Positions 1-6,486 are shown, numbered from the stretch's first letter. The stretch is DNA of 8,448 nucleotides from an uncultured Candidatus Saccharibacteria bacterium (GCA_945916045.1 CAMEGH010000021.1:1-8448), one strand, 5' to 3'. Notes: generated by a model from the sequence alone, not told the origin. Numbers and translations are program-made.

Positions 1-104
1 TCGCCCTTGGTTTTGCCTTTTGCGCGCTGCGTTCGCTCGTAGCCAACCGCGCCGCCAACGCCAACAAGAACTCCTGCGGCCGCTAGAGCAATCATCTCTA
101 TCAT
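1..104 (-). CDS. rny: N-terminus of a membrane-anchored protein, possibly ribonuclease Y (5' part only)
   Basis: Only the first 34 complete codons are present; the gene runs off the left edge. The start is the ATG at 104-102, chosen because an AAAGGA Shine-Dalgarno sits 6 bases upstream. The peptide begins MIEMIALAAAGVLVGVGG: a Gly/Ala/Val-rich hydrophobic segment over about residues 4-20. A strongly basic stretch follows (ERTQRAKGKTKG). This layout, a short N-terminal anchor with almost no leading tail followed by charged residues that could open a coiled coil, is that of RNase Y, the membrane-bound endoribonuclease that starts mRNA decay. Firmicutes often carry rny close to recA, and recA is at the other end of this window. 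The KH and HD domains that would prove it lie outside, so any small single-pass protein remains possible. The existence of the gene is better supported than its name. Confidence 0.5.
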   Translation of the reverse strand, partial: MIEMIALAAAGVLVGVGGAVGYERTQRAKGKTKG

Positions 105-110
105 ATTTCA

Positions 111-116
111 TCCTTT
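111..116 (-). promoter_or_regulatory. Shine-Dalgarno of the left-edge gene
   Basis: On the minus strand this reads AAAGGA, with 6 bases to the ATG at 104. It is one of the clearest ribosome binding sites in the window and fixes the start of the truncated left-edge gene. Confidence 0.7.
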
Positions 117-202
117 CTTTGCCAAATAATCCCGTTTCGTTCGGTGTCATCGCGTCGTATTCAGGCCGGAATCAGGCAAAAGTTCACTCAATTAATAACG
201 AA

Positions 203-219
203 TTCTTACAAAATAAGAA
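203..219. repeat. Small AT-rich inverted repeat
   Basis: TTCTTA, then the 5-base spacer CAAAA, then TAAGAA: a perfect 6-bp inverted repeat between the tsaB stop and the start of the left-edge gene. The stem is A/T-rich with only one G-C pair, and no clear T-run follows on either strand, so it is a poor intrinsic terminator. It could be an operator, part of the 5' leader of the left-edge gene, or chance in AT-rich DNA. Nothing else was found in the 105-260 gap apart from the promoter candidate listed next. Confidence 0.3.
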
Positions 220-229
220 CGTTCCTTTT

Positions 230-259
230 ATTGTAGCGCTTTTTGTGTATAATGCGCAA
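230..259 (-). promoter_or_regulatory. Weak promoter candidate for the left-edge gene
   Basis: Read on the minus strand, TTGCGC (259-254) and TACAAT (235-230) are separated by 18 bases. The -10 matches the sigma-70 consensus at 5 of 6 positions and the -35 at only 3 of 6. It begins just after the tsaB stop, so it would give the left-edge gene its own transcript with a leader of about 120 bases. The match is weak; read-through from tsaB is the alternative. Confidence 0.3.
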
Positions 260-260
260 G

Positions 261-647
261 CTACTTCTTTGGCTGGGTAATGCGCGCAGGGCGGCCGTAT
301 TCGGGCAGAATGACGCGGTCGTTTTGGCCATTTTGCAAGCGCGCCAGAGCGTTTTTGCGCCATTCCTCGCCCGTTTCGCCCACCACGGGAATTTGCGCAA
401 ATTGCGCCAACGTGTTTACCGTGGCCGCGCCAATTCGTAGGCCCGTAAAACTGCCCGGCCCACAAAACACACCAATACCCGCCAAGGTCTTAAGTTCGCC
501 ATCATGCGCAGCAACTTTTTCGCTCAAAAATTGCAGCAACCCTTTGGCCATCGTGCGTTCGGCCAGCCATTCGTACGAATGCGTTTTTGCGCCGTCAATC
601 AGCCAAATTTTGCAGGTTGGCGTGCTGGTATCAAGCAGTAAATACAC
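261..647 (-). CDS. tsaB: TsaB, short form (tRNA t6A biosynthesis scaffold)
   Basis: TsaB is the inactive ASKHA-fold partner of TsaD. With TsaD and TsaE it transfers the threonylcarbamoyl group to A37 of ANN-decoding tRNAs in the cytoplasm. The N-terminus (MYLLLDTSTPT if the GTG is read as Met) and the motif GPGSFTGLRIG at residues 63-73 are TsaB hallmarks. The start is the GTG at 647-645: it opens the conserved YLLLDTS strand, while sequence further upstream in this frame is only the shadow of tsaE. The protein has 128 residues against about 230 in E. coli. After residue 90 (VVGETGEEW) it goes almost directly to a C-terminal tail (LPEYGRPARIT, 114-124) like the final P-x-Y-x-R element of full-length TsaB, so most of the second lobe is missing. 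It overlaps tsaE by 17 bases, which suggests coupled translation. Confidence 0.93.
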   Translation of the reverse strand: MYLLLDTSTPTCKIWLIDGAKTHSYEWLAERTMAKGLLQFLSEKVAAHDGELKTLAGIGVFCGPGSFTGLRIGAATVNTLAQFAQIPVVGETGEEWRKNALARLQNGQNDRVILPEYGRPARITQPKK

Positions 648-1089
648 GCGTGACCTCCGTGGCAAATTCGCCTTCGCCCGAAACTTGCACTTCGCGGGCG
701 TTTTCGTCCTTGGCCACCGGCAAAATCCGCAGCACCACGCGTTCGCGCGGCAAACTGTCAGACGCCACGCCCGACCATTCAATCACGGTAATATTTTGGC
801 GATTTGCCACCGTTTCGGCAAGTTCTTGAGCCATAATGCCCGCTTCGTTCAAGCGGTAAAAATCATAATGCACCAAGGTTAAATTATCGCGCCCGTCGTA
901 TTCGCGGCTAATCGTAAACGTCGGGCTTTGGACTTGCTCGCTCACGCCCAAGCCTTTTGCCAATCCGCGCGTAAACGTGGTTTTGCCCGCACCAACGTCG
1001 CCAATCAATTCAAACACCTCGCCGCCCCGAAGCTGCGCGCCAAGTTTTTCGCCAAATTGCTGCATCGCAGCGTCGCCGTGTATTTGCAT
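631..1089 (-). CDS. tsaE: TsaE, P-loop ATPase of tRNA t6A biosynthesis
   Basis: TsaE is the small ATPase that works with the TsaB-TsaD pair in multi-turnover synthesis of N6-threonylcarbamoyladenosine in tRNA. The 152-residue length is normal for the family. Visible motifs are the Walker A loop GDVGAGKTT at residues 30-38, the switch-like SPTF at 55-58, HYDFYRL at 74-80, and VIEWSG at 102-107 with the conserved Glu-Trp pair. The ATG at 1089 fits the family's usual N-terminus. No Shine-Dalgarno is seen before it, and an extended -10 box lies only 10 bases upstream, so the mRNA would have a very short leader. The gene is first in a tsaE-tsaB pair transcribed divergently from pilB. The C-terminal 30 or so residues are not recognisable as a conserved motif. 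Confidence 0.96.
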   Translation of the reverse strand: MQIHGDAAMQQFGEKLGAQLRGGEVFELIGDVGAGKTTFTRGLAKGLGVSEQVQSPTFTISREYDGRDNLTLVHYDFYRLNEAGIMAQELAETVANRQNITVIEWSGVASDSLPRERVVLRILPVAKDENAREVQVSGEGEFATEVTRVFTA

Positions 1090-1099
1090 GTCTGTTTCT

Positions 1100-1108
1100 A
1101 GTATATCA
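1100..1108 (-). promoter_or_regulatory. Extended -10 promoter of tsaE-tsaB
   Basis: The minus strand reads TGATATACT: a TGn extension directly before TATACT (1105-1100). Ten bases separate the box from the tsaE ATG, so transcription would begin about 4 bases before the start codon. No good -35 is seen 16-18 bases upstream, as is usual for extended -10 promoters. Confidence 0.5.
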
Positions 1109-1173
1109 CCTCTGTATCTCGAGCGGCATATTTTATCTATCGAAAAATACTATGAAAAGCCCGCGCACTGCGT

Positions 1174-1179
1174 TATACT
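1174..1179 (+). promoter_or_regulatory. -10 box of the pilB promoter
   Basis: TATACT, 14 bases before the pilB ATG at 1194. A start site about 7 bases downstream would leave a leader of about 8 bases with no Shine-Dalgarno. A convincing -35 is lacking. The box lies downstream of the in-frame ATG at 1152, which argues that 1152 is not the start of pilB. Confidence 0.45.
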
Positions 1180-1193
1180 TTAGCGTAAGCACT

Positions 1194-2972
1194 ATGCGTA
1201 TTTCAGACAAGACATTCCGCTCAATCATGGGAATGCATAACACACTGGCGCCGGATCAGCTTGACGAGCTTGAACAAGAAAGTGCATCGCTACAAATGCC
1301 GATGCAGCAACTTGCGCTGCGCAAAGAACTTATCTCGAACGAAGACTTAACGAAGCTTTTTTCTGAATATTCATCGATTCCGTTTGTTCGTATCGATCCG
1401 AAAGAAATCACCGATGAAGCGCTCGAAAAAATCCCCGAACATATTGCCCGCCAATATAACTGTATTGTGTTTGAAATTGAAGAGGATAAAACCCTTCACT
1501 TGGCCATGGAGGACCCAGATGATATCGAGGCGATCAACTTCCTGCAAAAACGCATCGGCACAAATACGCGCATTTATGTTAGTACACACGATAATATTTT
1601 GGCAGCGCTTGACGCATATCGATCAGATGTCGATAAAGAACTAAGCGAGGTCGTTAACGAACAAGTTGAAGACCAGGCATCAGAAAACGTCGGCGAAGAA
1701 GAAATTGCCGAAGATTCGCCTATCGCCAAAACGGTCAACCTTTTGCTTGAATATGCCATTCGCTCAAACGCCAGCGACATTCACATCGAACCGCGCGAAA
1801 ACTACATTCAAGTGCGCTATCGCATCGACGGCGTGCTAAAAGAGGTAAACCAGCTGCCGAAGAAAATCGCCAACGCACTGGTGAGCCGTATTAAAATCCT
1901 TTCCAACCTAAAAATTGACGAACGCCGCGTACCGCAAGATGGTCGCTTTAAAATCCGCCTTGGCAGCCGGCAATTCGCCTTTCGTGTCAGCACATTGCCA
2001 ATTACCGACGGCGAAAAAACCGTTATGCGTATTTTGAACGAATCGAACGAAGCGTTGCCACTTGATCAGCTAGGCTACTGGGGGCAAGCGCTCGCGACCA
2101 TTAATGACGCACTTTCTGAACCGAACGGCATGATCTTGGTGACTGGCCCGACTGGTTCTGGTAAGTCGACCAGTTTGTTTAGCGTGCTCAGCCGCATGAA
2201 CACGCCCGACGTCAATATTTCTACCATCGAAGACCCGGTTGAATACAAAATTCCTGGCGTCAATCAAACACAAACCAATGTGAAAGCCGGCATGACCTTC
2301 GCCAGCGGCCTGCGCGCATTGCTTCGTCAAGACCCAAACATCATCATGGTAGGGGAAATTCGTGACGGCGAAACAGCCAACTTGGGCGTGCAAGCTGCCC
2401 TGACTGGCCACTTAGTATTTAGTACACTCCACACCAACAACGCCGCAACCACCTTGCCGCGTTTGCTTGATATGGACATTGAACCGTTCTTGATCGCCAG
2501 TACCGTAAAAGCCGTCGTTGGGCAACGCCTTGTGCGACGTTTGCGCAGCGCCTCACGTACGCAGTACACGCCCAGTAAAGATGAAGAGCAAGCCATTATT
2601 AATCTTTTTAACTTGCCGCCTGGCAAAACCTTTGCTCATATTCACGAGCTTGAAAAGCAAGCGGCATCAGAAGGAATCGGTGGCGACGCACCACTTGCAA
2701 CAAGCGAAACTGGCATCAAGTTCCTCTGGCGAAACAACGCCGATGACGAAGGGGACGGCGCACATGCTGGATACAAAGGGCGTGTCGGTATCTACGAAGT
2801 ACTTAGCAACACACTCGCCATACAAAAGCTCATCACTACCAATGCAACCAGCAACGACATCCAAGATCAAGCAATTAGCGACGGAATGATCACGATGCAA
2901 ACCGACGGACTCATCAAGGCACTCCGCGGCGAAACCACCGTCGAAGAAGTATTAAGGGCAACGAAAGAATAA
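1194..2972 (+). CDS. pilB: PilB, type IV pilus extension ATPase (GspE/PilB family)
   Basis: This is the hexameric cytoplasmic ATPase that powers pilus assembly through PilC. With the ATG at 1194 the protein has 592 residues. An N-terminal MshEN/GspE-N type region covers about 1-145. An acidic linker (about 145-175) leads to SDIHIEP (194-200), typical of the N2 domain. The ATPase core has Walker A GPTGSGKST (318-326), the Asp box STIEDPVEY (343-351), Walker B IIMVGE (383-388) with catalytic Glu388, and the His box LTGHLVFSTLHTNN (403-416). The family's zinc-binding CxxC pairs are absent: after QRLVRRL (444-450) come Arg and Ser where Cys is expected, and no Cys precedes GYKGRVGIYEV (526-536). 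The ATG at 1152 would add 14 residues, but it lies upstream of the TATACT box, so 1194 is preferred. pilC starts 3 bases after the stop. The extended N-domain and intact Walker B favour PilB over the shorter PilT. Confidence 0.96.
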   Translation: MRISDKTFRSIMGMHNTLAPDQLDELEQESASLQMPMQQLALRKELISNEDLTKLFSEYSSIPFVRIDPKEITDEALEKIPEHIARQYNCIVFEIEEDKTLHLAMEDPDDIEAINFLQKRIGTNTRIYVSTHDNILAALDAYRSDVDKELSEVVNEQVEDQASENVGEEEIAEDSPIAKTVNLLLEYAIRSNASDIHIEPRENYIQVRYRIDGVLKEVNQLPKKIANALVSRIKILSNLKIDERRVPQDGRFKIRLGSRQFAFRVSTLPITDGEKTVMRILNESNEALPLDQLGYWGQALATINDALSEPNGMILVTGPTGSGKSTSLFSVLSRMNTPDVNISTIEDPVEYKIPGVNQTQTNVKAGMTFASGLRALLRQDPNIIMVGEIRDGETANLGVQAALTGHLVFSTLHTNNAATTLPRLLDMDIEPFLIASTVKAVVGQRLVRRLRSASRTQYTPSKDEEQAIINLFNLPPGKTFAHIHELEKQAASEGIGGDAPLATSETGIKFLWRNNADDEGDGAHAGYKGRVGIYEVLSNTLAIQKLITTNATSNDIQDQAISDGMITMQTDGLIKALRGETTVEEVLRATKE

Positions 2973-2975
2973 ACC

Positions 2976-4196
2976 ATGACAAAATTTAGCTACATCGCGG
3001 CAAGTGCGAAAAGTAAAGGTAAAACAATTGAAGGCGAAATTGAAGCCAAGTCGCGCGAAGACGTCATCGCGCTTCTTGGTAAGCAGCACCTCAATCCAAT
3101 TAGTATTAAAATTGCCAAAGAAAAGAACAGCTGGTCACTCTTTAAAAAAGGCGTAAAGCCCGACGAACTCGTTATCTTCACTCGCCAATTGAGCGCCATG
3201 ATTTCTGCCGGCGTGCCGCTAGTGCGCTCAATTAATTCACTACAAAGCCATGCCGAAAACCCTATCTTCAAAGAGACACTCAAGCAAGTTGTCACCGATA
3301 TCGAAGGTGGTGTGGCCCTTGGTGACGCACTTTCAAAGCATCCGGGCGTCTTTAGCGACGTATACGTCAACATGGTGCGCGCCGGTGAAGCAGCAGGTAT
3401 TCTTGATGATATCCTGAAGCGACTGGCCATCCAACAAGAAAAATCTTCTTCGATTCGTAAAAAAGTAAAAAGCGCCATGAGCTACCCGATGGTACTACTT
3501 TTCATTACAGTCATCGCCTTCTTCGGCCTTATGATTTTTGTGATCCCGCAAATTGGTGAAATTATCCAAGATTTGGGCGGCCCAGATGCGGAATTACCAG
3601 GGCTTACCGTTGCCATGTTGGCAATCAGTAGCTTTATGATTAACTTTTGGTATATTCTTTTCCCAGCACTTGGCGCTGGTGTATACGCGCTTCTCCATTA
3701 TGTTCGCACCCCAGCTGGCAAGGCGCAGTTCCACAAACTTATCCTAAAGTTACCGCTCGTTAATACCATCATCAAAAAAGTTGCCGTTGCACGATTTGCG
3801 CGCACCTATTCGTCGCTGATTGGCGCTGGTGTTTCGGTGGTTGAATCGCTCCACGTTACTGCTCGCGCAATAGGCAATACTGTATACGAAAAATCCATCA
3901 CGCTCGCGTCTGACCGCGTGCAAAATGGTGAGCCGCTTTCAAAAATCATCGATGAGGACCCAGAACTTTTCCCGTCAATCCTAGGGCAAATGCTCTCAGT
4001 CGGAGAAGAAACTGGTGAAACTGACGTCGTGCTTTTGAAAGTTGCCGACTTCTACGAAGAAGAGGTTGACGTCGCAATCGATGGCATCAACTCGATTATC
4101 GAACCTGTCATGATCGTCTTCATGGGTGGTATGGTTGGGCTTATTGCCGCCAGTGTTATGCTGCCGATTGCCGGACTCTCACAAAATATCGAATAA
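2976..4196 (+). CDS. pilC: PilC, type IV pilus inner-membrane platform protein (GspF family)
   Basis: PilC is the membrane platform that PilB acts on and from which pilin subunits are added to the pilus base. The 406-residue length is normal. Two T2SSF domains are visible. The first (about 65-190) opens with FTRQLSAMISAGVPLVRS (68-85). The second (about 270-399) opens with RFARTYSSLIGAGVSVVES (273-291). This is the expected internal duplication: both contain the 'LI/MI-(S/G)AGV' helix and a Gly-Glu element (GEAAG at 137-141, GEETGE at 343-348). Hydrophobic segments lie at about 171-192, 210-240 and 374-399. The start ATG is 3 bases after the pilB stop; the ribosome binding site is weak (GAAAG), which suits reinitiation after pilB. 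No second ATPase (pilT) lies between pilB and pilC. Confidence 0.97.
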   Translation: MTKFSYIAASAKSKGKTIEGEIEAKSREDVIALLGKQHLNPISIKIAKEKNSWSLFKKGVKPDELVIFTRQLSAMISAGVPLVRSINSLQSHAENPIFKETLKQVVTDIEGGVALGDALSKHPGVFSDVYVNMVRAGEAAGILDDILKRLAIQQEKSSSIRKKVKSAMSYPMVLLFITVIAFFGLMIFVIPQIGEIIQDLGGPDAELPGLTVAMLAISSFMINFWYILFPALGAGVYALLHYVRTPAGKAQFHKLILKLPLVNTIIKKVAVARFARTYSSLIGAGVSVVESLHVTARAIGNTVYEKSITLASDRVQNGEPLSKIIDEDPELFPSILGQMLSVGEETGETDVVLLKVADFYEEEVDVAIDGINSIIEPVMIVFMGGMVGLIAASVMLPIAGLSQNIE

Positions 4197-4209
4197 GCTA
4201 TAGAATAGC
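4197..4209 (+). repeat. Tiny hairpin after pilC
   Basis: GCTAT-AGA-ATAGC directly follows the pilC stop: a perfect 5-bp stem with a 3-base loop. There is no T-run after it, so it is not a standard intrinsic terminator. It may attenuate or stabilise the pilB-pilC message, or be chance. It lies just upstream of the pilM promoter. Confidence 0.25.
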
Positions 4210-4220
4210 CATAAACGCTA

Positions 4221-4248
4221 TGCTATAATACAAGCAGAATTTAAAGGG
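4221..4248 (+). promoter_or_regulatory. Extended -10 promoter and ribosome binding site of the pilM operon
   Basis: TGCTATAAT (4221-4229) is a perfect extended -10. Transcription should begin near 4236, giving a leader of about 18 bases that carries AAAGGG (4243-4248), 5 bases before the pilM ATG. No -35 is clear. This splits the pilus block into a pilB-pilC unit and a pilM-N-O unit that can be started independently. Confidence 0.6.
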
Positions 4249-4253
4249 TAGGC

Positions 4254-5309
4254 ATGCAAAAACTTTTCCACACAGAAAAAACACTCATAGGACTCGAGAT
4301 CAACACCGCCGACATTAAGGTGATGGCTGTTGATGAAGTCCGCCAGGAAGTTGTCGGGTACGGCGTACTTGACGTTGATGGCAAACAAATGAAAAAAGCG
4401 CTCGAAGAGGATCCAACGTATCTCACCGCTTGCTTGACAAAGCTCCTCACGGAATCCGTCATTGGCGAACTGCCAGGTGATGATTACGTCGTAAGCTTGC
4501 CAACAGCTCGTACTTACGCACGTACATTTACAGTTCCATCTTCGTCAGAGAAAAATCTTCGCGAAGCAGTTGAACTTGAAGTCAGTCAGTATGTGCCAAT
4601 CCCAGCTTCACTCCTTTCGATTGACTACGAGATTATCGAACGCGACAAAGATACAATTACCGTAACTATGGCTGCTGTGCCGCGCATTATGATCGACAAC
4701 ATCCTACAAGCCTGTGACGGTGTTAATATTTCGGTGCACGCCATTGAACCCGGTATTAACTCGGTTGCACGCCTCGTAAAGGCAACGGAAGACGGCAGCC
4801 TTACGACGTTAATTGTTGATATTAGCCAGTCACAAACTGACATTGCAGTGCTTGACGGCGGCACGATCCGTGTTACTGGTGGCATCAGTACTGGTGGGCA
4901 CTCTTTCACTCTTGCAATTGCGAAACAGCTTGGCGTTACGCTTGAAAACGCACACCAGCTAAAGGTATTGAATGGTCTTAATCCTGGCCCACGCCAGAAA
5001 AAGATCACCGATGCACTTGAGCCGAACTTCAAGCAAATTGCTTCAGAAATTCGCCGCGTTATTCGCTACTACGACGAACGTATTTCGACAGGAGTAAAGG
5101 TCGAGCAGGTGCTCATCGTGGGTGGCGGCAGTAACGTTCCCGGAATCGGTGAATACTTCACGAACGAACTTATTATGCCAGCCCGTGTAGCAAGCCCGTG
5201 GCAGTCAATTAATTTTGGCTCTCTCGAACAACCAACCAAACAATTCCGTCCACGTTACATTTCTGTGGCAGGACTAGCAAGCCTTACCGGCAAGGAGATT
5301 TGGCAATGA
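4254..5309 (+). CDS. pilM: PilM, actin-like type IV pilus assembly protein
   Basis: PilM is a cytoplasmic FtsA/actin-like protein that binds ATP and grips the N-terminal tail of PilN, tying the membrane alignment complex to the motor. The 351-residue length is normal. The ASKHA motifs are visible: phosphate-1 in LIGLEIN (11-17), phosphate-2 around IVDIS (187-191), and the adenosine motif GGGSNVPG (290-297). VELEVSQYVPIP in the first third is the 1C-subdomain motif typical of PilM (usually 'EA..YIPF'). The ATG at 4254 is supported by AAAGGG 5 bases upstream and by an extended -10 promoter. The stop overlaps the pilN start as ATGA. The neighbouring pilN and pilO exclude FtsA. Confidence 0.96.
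   Translation: MQKLFHTEKTLIGLEINTADIKVMAVDEVRQEVVGYGVLDVDGKQMKKALEEDPTYLTACLTKLLTESVIGELPGDDYVVSLPTARTYARTFTVPSSSEKNLREAVELEVSQYVPIPASLLSIDYEIIERDKDTITVTMAAVPRIMIDNILQACDGVNISVHAIEPGINSVARLVKATEDGSLTTLIVDISQSQTDIAVLDGGTIRVTGGISTGGHSFTLAIAKQLGVTLENAHQLKVLNGLNPGPRQKKITDALEPNFKQIASEIRRVIRYYDERISTGVKVEQVLIVGGGSNVPGIGEYFTNELIMPARVASPWQSINFGSLEQPTKQFRPRYISVAGLASLTGKEIWQ
5292..5297 (+). promoter_or_regulatory. Ribosome binding site that fixes the pilN start
   Basis: AAGGAG lies inside the 3' end of pilM, 8 bases before the ATG at 5306. The alternative TTG at 5300 would be only 2 bases from it, so the ATG is the start. The site would let ribosomes load at pilN independently of coupling. Confidence 0.7.
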
Positions 5310-5890
5310 TAAACCTACTTCCGCCCGAACGCAGCAAGCAACTTAACGCGGCTCGGCAGAATACCCTACTACTTCGTTATGTCATCGGTGCACTAATCGT
5401 ACTTGGCTTAGTGGTAGCGGTGCATATTGCAGCATTTGCATTACTAAAAACTTCAGAAATGTCGAACATCGCAACATCTGAAGCCAACGAAGAAGAGATA
5501 AGTAACCTTCAGGCAATACGTGACCAATCAGAAGAGTACGCAAAAAATCTTCAAACCGCCAAAGCGATTTTTGACAGTAAGATCCCTTACGCAGATGCAA
5601 GCGTAGCGCTCGCAAAACAACTCCCAGAAGGAACGATTATCCAAAGTATTGCACTGAGCCCTGATTTAATTGGCGAACCAACCACCCTTACTGCAAGCGC
5701 AGCTTCGTATGAGGCAGGGCTACTCCTTCGTGATCGGCTTGACTCTTCAGAAATTGCCGAGAATGTTAGCATCGCCTCGATAAACGACGGTCGAGCCCCA
5801 GGCAGCGAAGACGGCGGTTACCCATTTACCATAATATTAAACCTTACTTACACTGATGCACTATTGCAACCACGGGGGAACGTAGAATGA
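5306..5890 (+). CDS. pilN: PilN, type IV pilus alignment-complex protein
   Basis: PilN is a bitopic membrane protein: its short cytoplasmic tail binds PilM and its outer domain pairs with PilO. The N-terminus MINLLPPERSK carries the INLLP motif that docks into PilM. One membrane segment covers about residues 22-47. A charged, probably coiled-coil stretch follows (about 52-90). A ferredoxin-like domain covers about 95-185 and ends in the strand FTIILNLTY. The 194-residue length is typical. The ATG at 5306 is favoured by AAGGAG 8 bases upstream and by the family's MINLLP start. It overlaps the pilM stop as ATGA, and its own stop overlaps pilO in the same way. Confidence 0.93.
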   Translation: MINLLPPERSKQLNAARQNTLLLRYVIGALIVLGLVVAVHIAAFALLKTSEMSNIATSEANEEEISNLQAIRDQSEEYAKNLQTAKAIFDSKIPYADASVALAKQLPEGTIIQSIALSPDLIGEPTTLTASAASYEAGLLLRDRLDSSEIAENVSIASINDGRAPGSEDGGYPFTIILNLTYTDALLQPRGNVE

Positions 5891-6486
5891 AATCAGGACT
5901 AGGATCACTAGAACTCACGCCGGCACGATTGCGGCTCATATTAATCGTCGCGCTCCTTCTTGCACTAGGAGCACAGGTACTTGTTACCGCCATCGGGCAA
6001 CGCTTTTTGGCCTATAGCTCGGTAAGTGTTACAGAAGCAGTAACGCTCGCCAGCAGTAGCCAGGAAACACTCGACAGCCTTTCGCGTGCTGACGATCATC
6101 TTACTGAAAAACGTGCAACGGTCGATCGTGCTACCAGGATTTTAGCCGGTGAAAACTACCAAGCGCAAATCATTCGCGATATCACCCGTTACGCCGAGCA
6201 AACCGGCATCCACGTACGCGGCTTCTCGTTCCAATCTGGCGAGAGCATTACTGACGAAAACAGCACTTCAATTCCAAATACTGCAACCGAAACCGTCACC
6301 TTGTCACTTGAAACACCTGTCGACTACGCTACGATCTTACGTTTCGTGAAACTTGCCGAAGGGAATCTTTTACAGCTCAACCTGCAGTCACTTAACCTCT
6401 CGTCAGGCGCAAGCGACACACCTGATGGACCAAGCAATGCCGTTAACGCACCAACTTTAACCTTTGAATTGTATAGGAAATCATGA
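5887..6486 (+). CDS. pilO: PilO-like type IV pilus alignment-complex protein
   Basis: PilO is the membrane partner of PilN; the heterodimer connects the platform to parts outside the membrane. Sequence identity in this family is low, so the call rests mainly on position and architecture. The 199-residue protein has a short basic tail, one membrane segment at about 15-37, a helical stretch with coiled-coil character (about 48-88), and an alpha/beta domain (about 90-197). That domain contains VTLSLETPVDYATILRFVK (137-155), which matches the PilO pattern of a beta strand followed by a helix reading 'G.Y..l..Fl..l'. The gene is joined to pilN and to the following small gene by ATGA overlaps. A G-rich ribosome binding site (GGGGGAA, 5874-5880) precedes it. 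Confidence 0.85.
   Translation: MKSGLGSLELTPARLRLILIVALLLALGAQVLVTAIGQRFLAYSSVSVTEAVTLASSSQETLDSLSRADDHLTEKRATVDRATRILAGENYQAQIIRDITRYAEQTGIHVRGFSFQSGESITDENSTSIPNTATETVTLSLETPVDYATILRFVKLAEGNLLQLNLQSLNLSSGASDTPDGPSNAVNAPTLTFELYRKS

Noticed and set aside
248..254. Plus-strand TATAAT next to an ATG, with a short open frame running to 440
   Set aside because: It points into the antisense of tsaB, has no -35 at proper spacing, and the frame has no recognisable protein features. An antisense RNA cannot be excluded, but there is no positive evidence.
233..264. GTAGC/GCTAC inverted repeat after the tsaB stop as a terminator
   Set aside because: Only 5 bp with a 22-base loop and no T-run on the minus strand.
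648..782. Longer TsaB starting at 782, adding 45 residues before YLLLDTS
   Set aside because: The extra residues are Arg/Cys/Trp-rich, match nothing in TsaB and lie entirely inside tsaE in another frame; the family starts at the YLLLDTS strand.
280..882. 200-residue open frame on the plus strand opposite tsaE/tsaB
   Set aside because: It is the antisense shadow of two well-supported genes, with no ribosome binding site and a composition rich in Arg, His and Cys.
1152..1193. Longer PilB start at 1152 (14 extra residues)
   Set aside because: It lies upstream of the TATACT box that best explains pilB transcription, and it has no Shine-Dalgarno. Still possible if another promoter is used (a TACTAT at 1148-1153 is a poor candidate).
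2990..3478. 162-residue open frame on the minus strand inside pilC
   Set aside because: Antisense shadow of pilC; Ser/Arg-rich, with no domain or start signal.
5300..5305. TTG start for PilN at 5300
   Set aside because: It is only 2 bases from AAGGAG, and the conserved PilN start is MINLLP at the ATG 5306.
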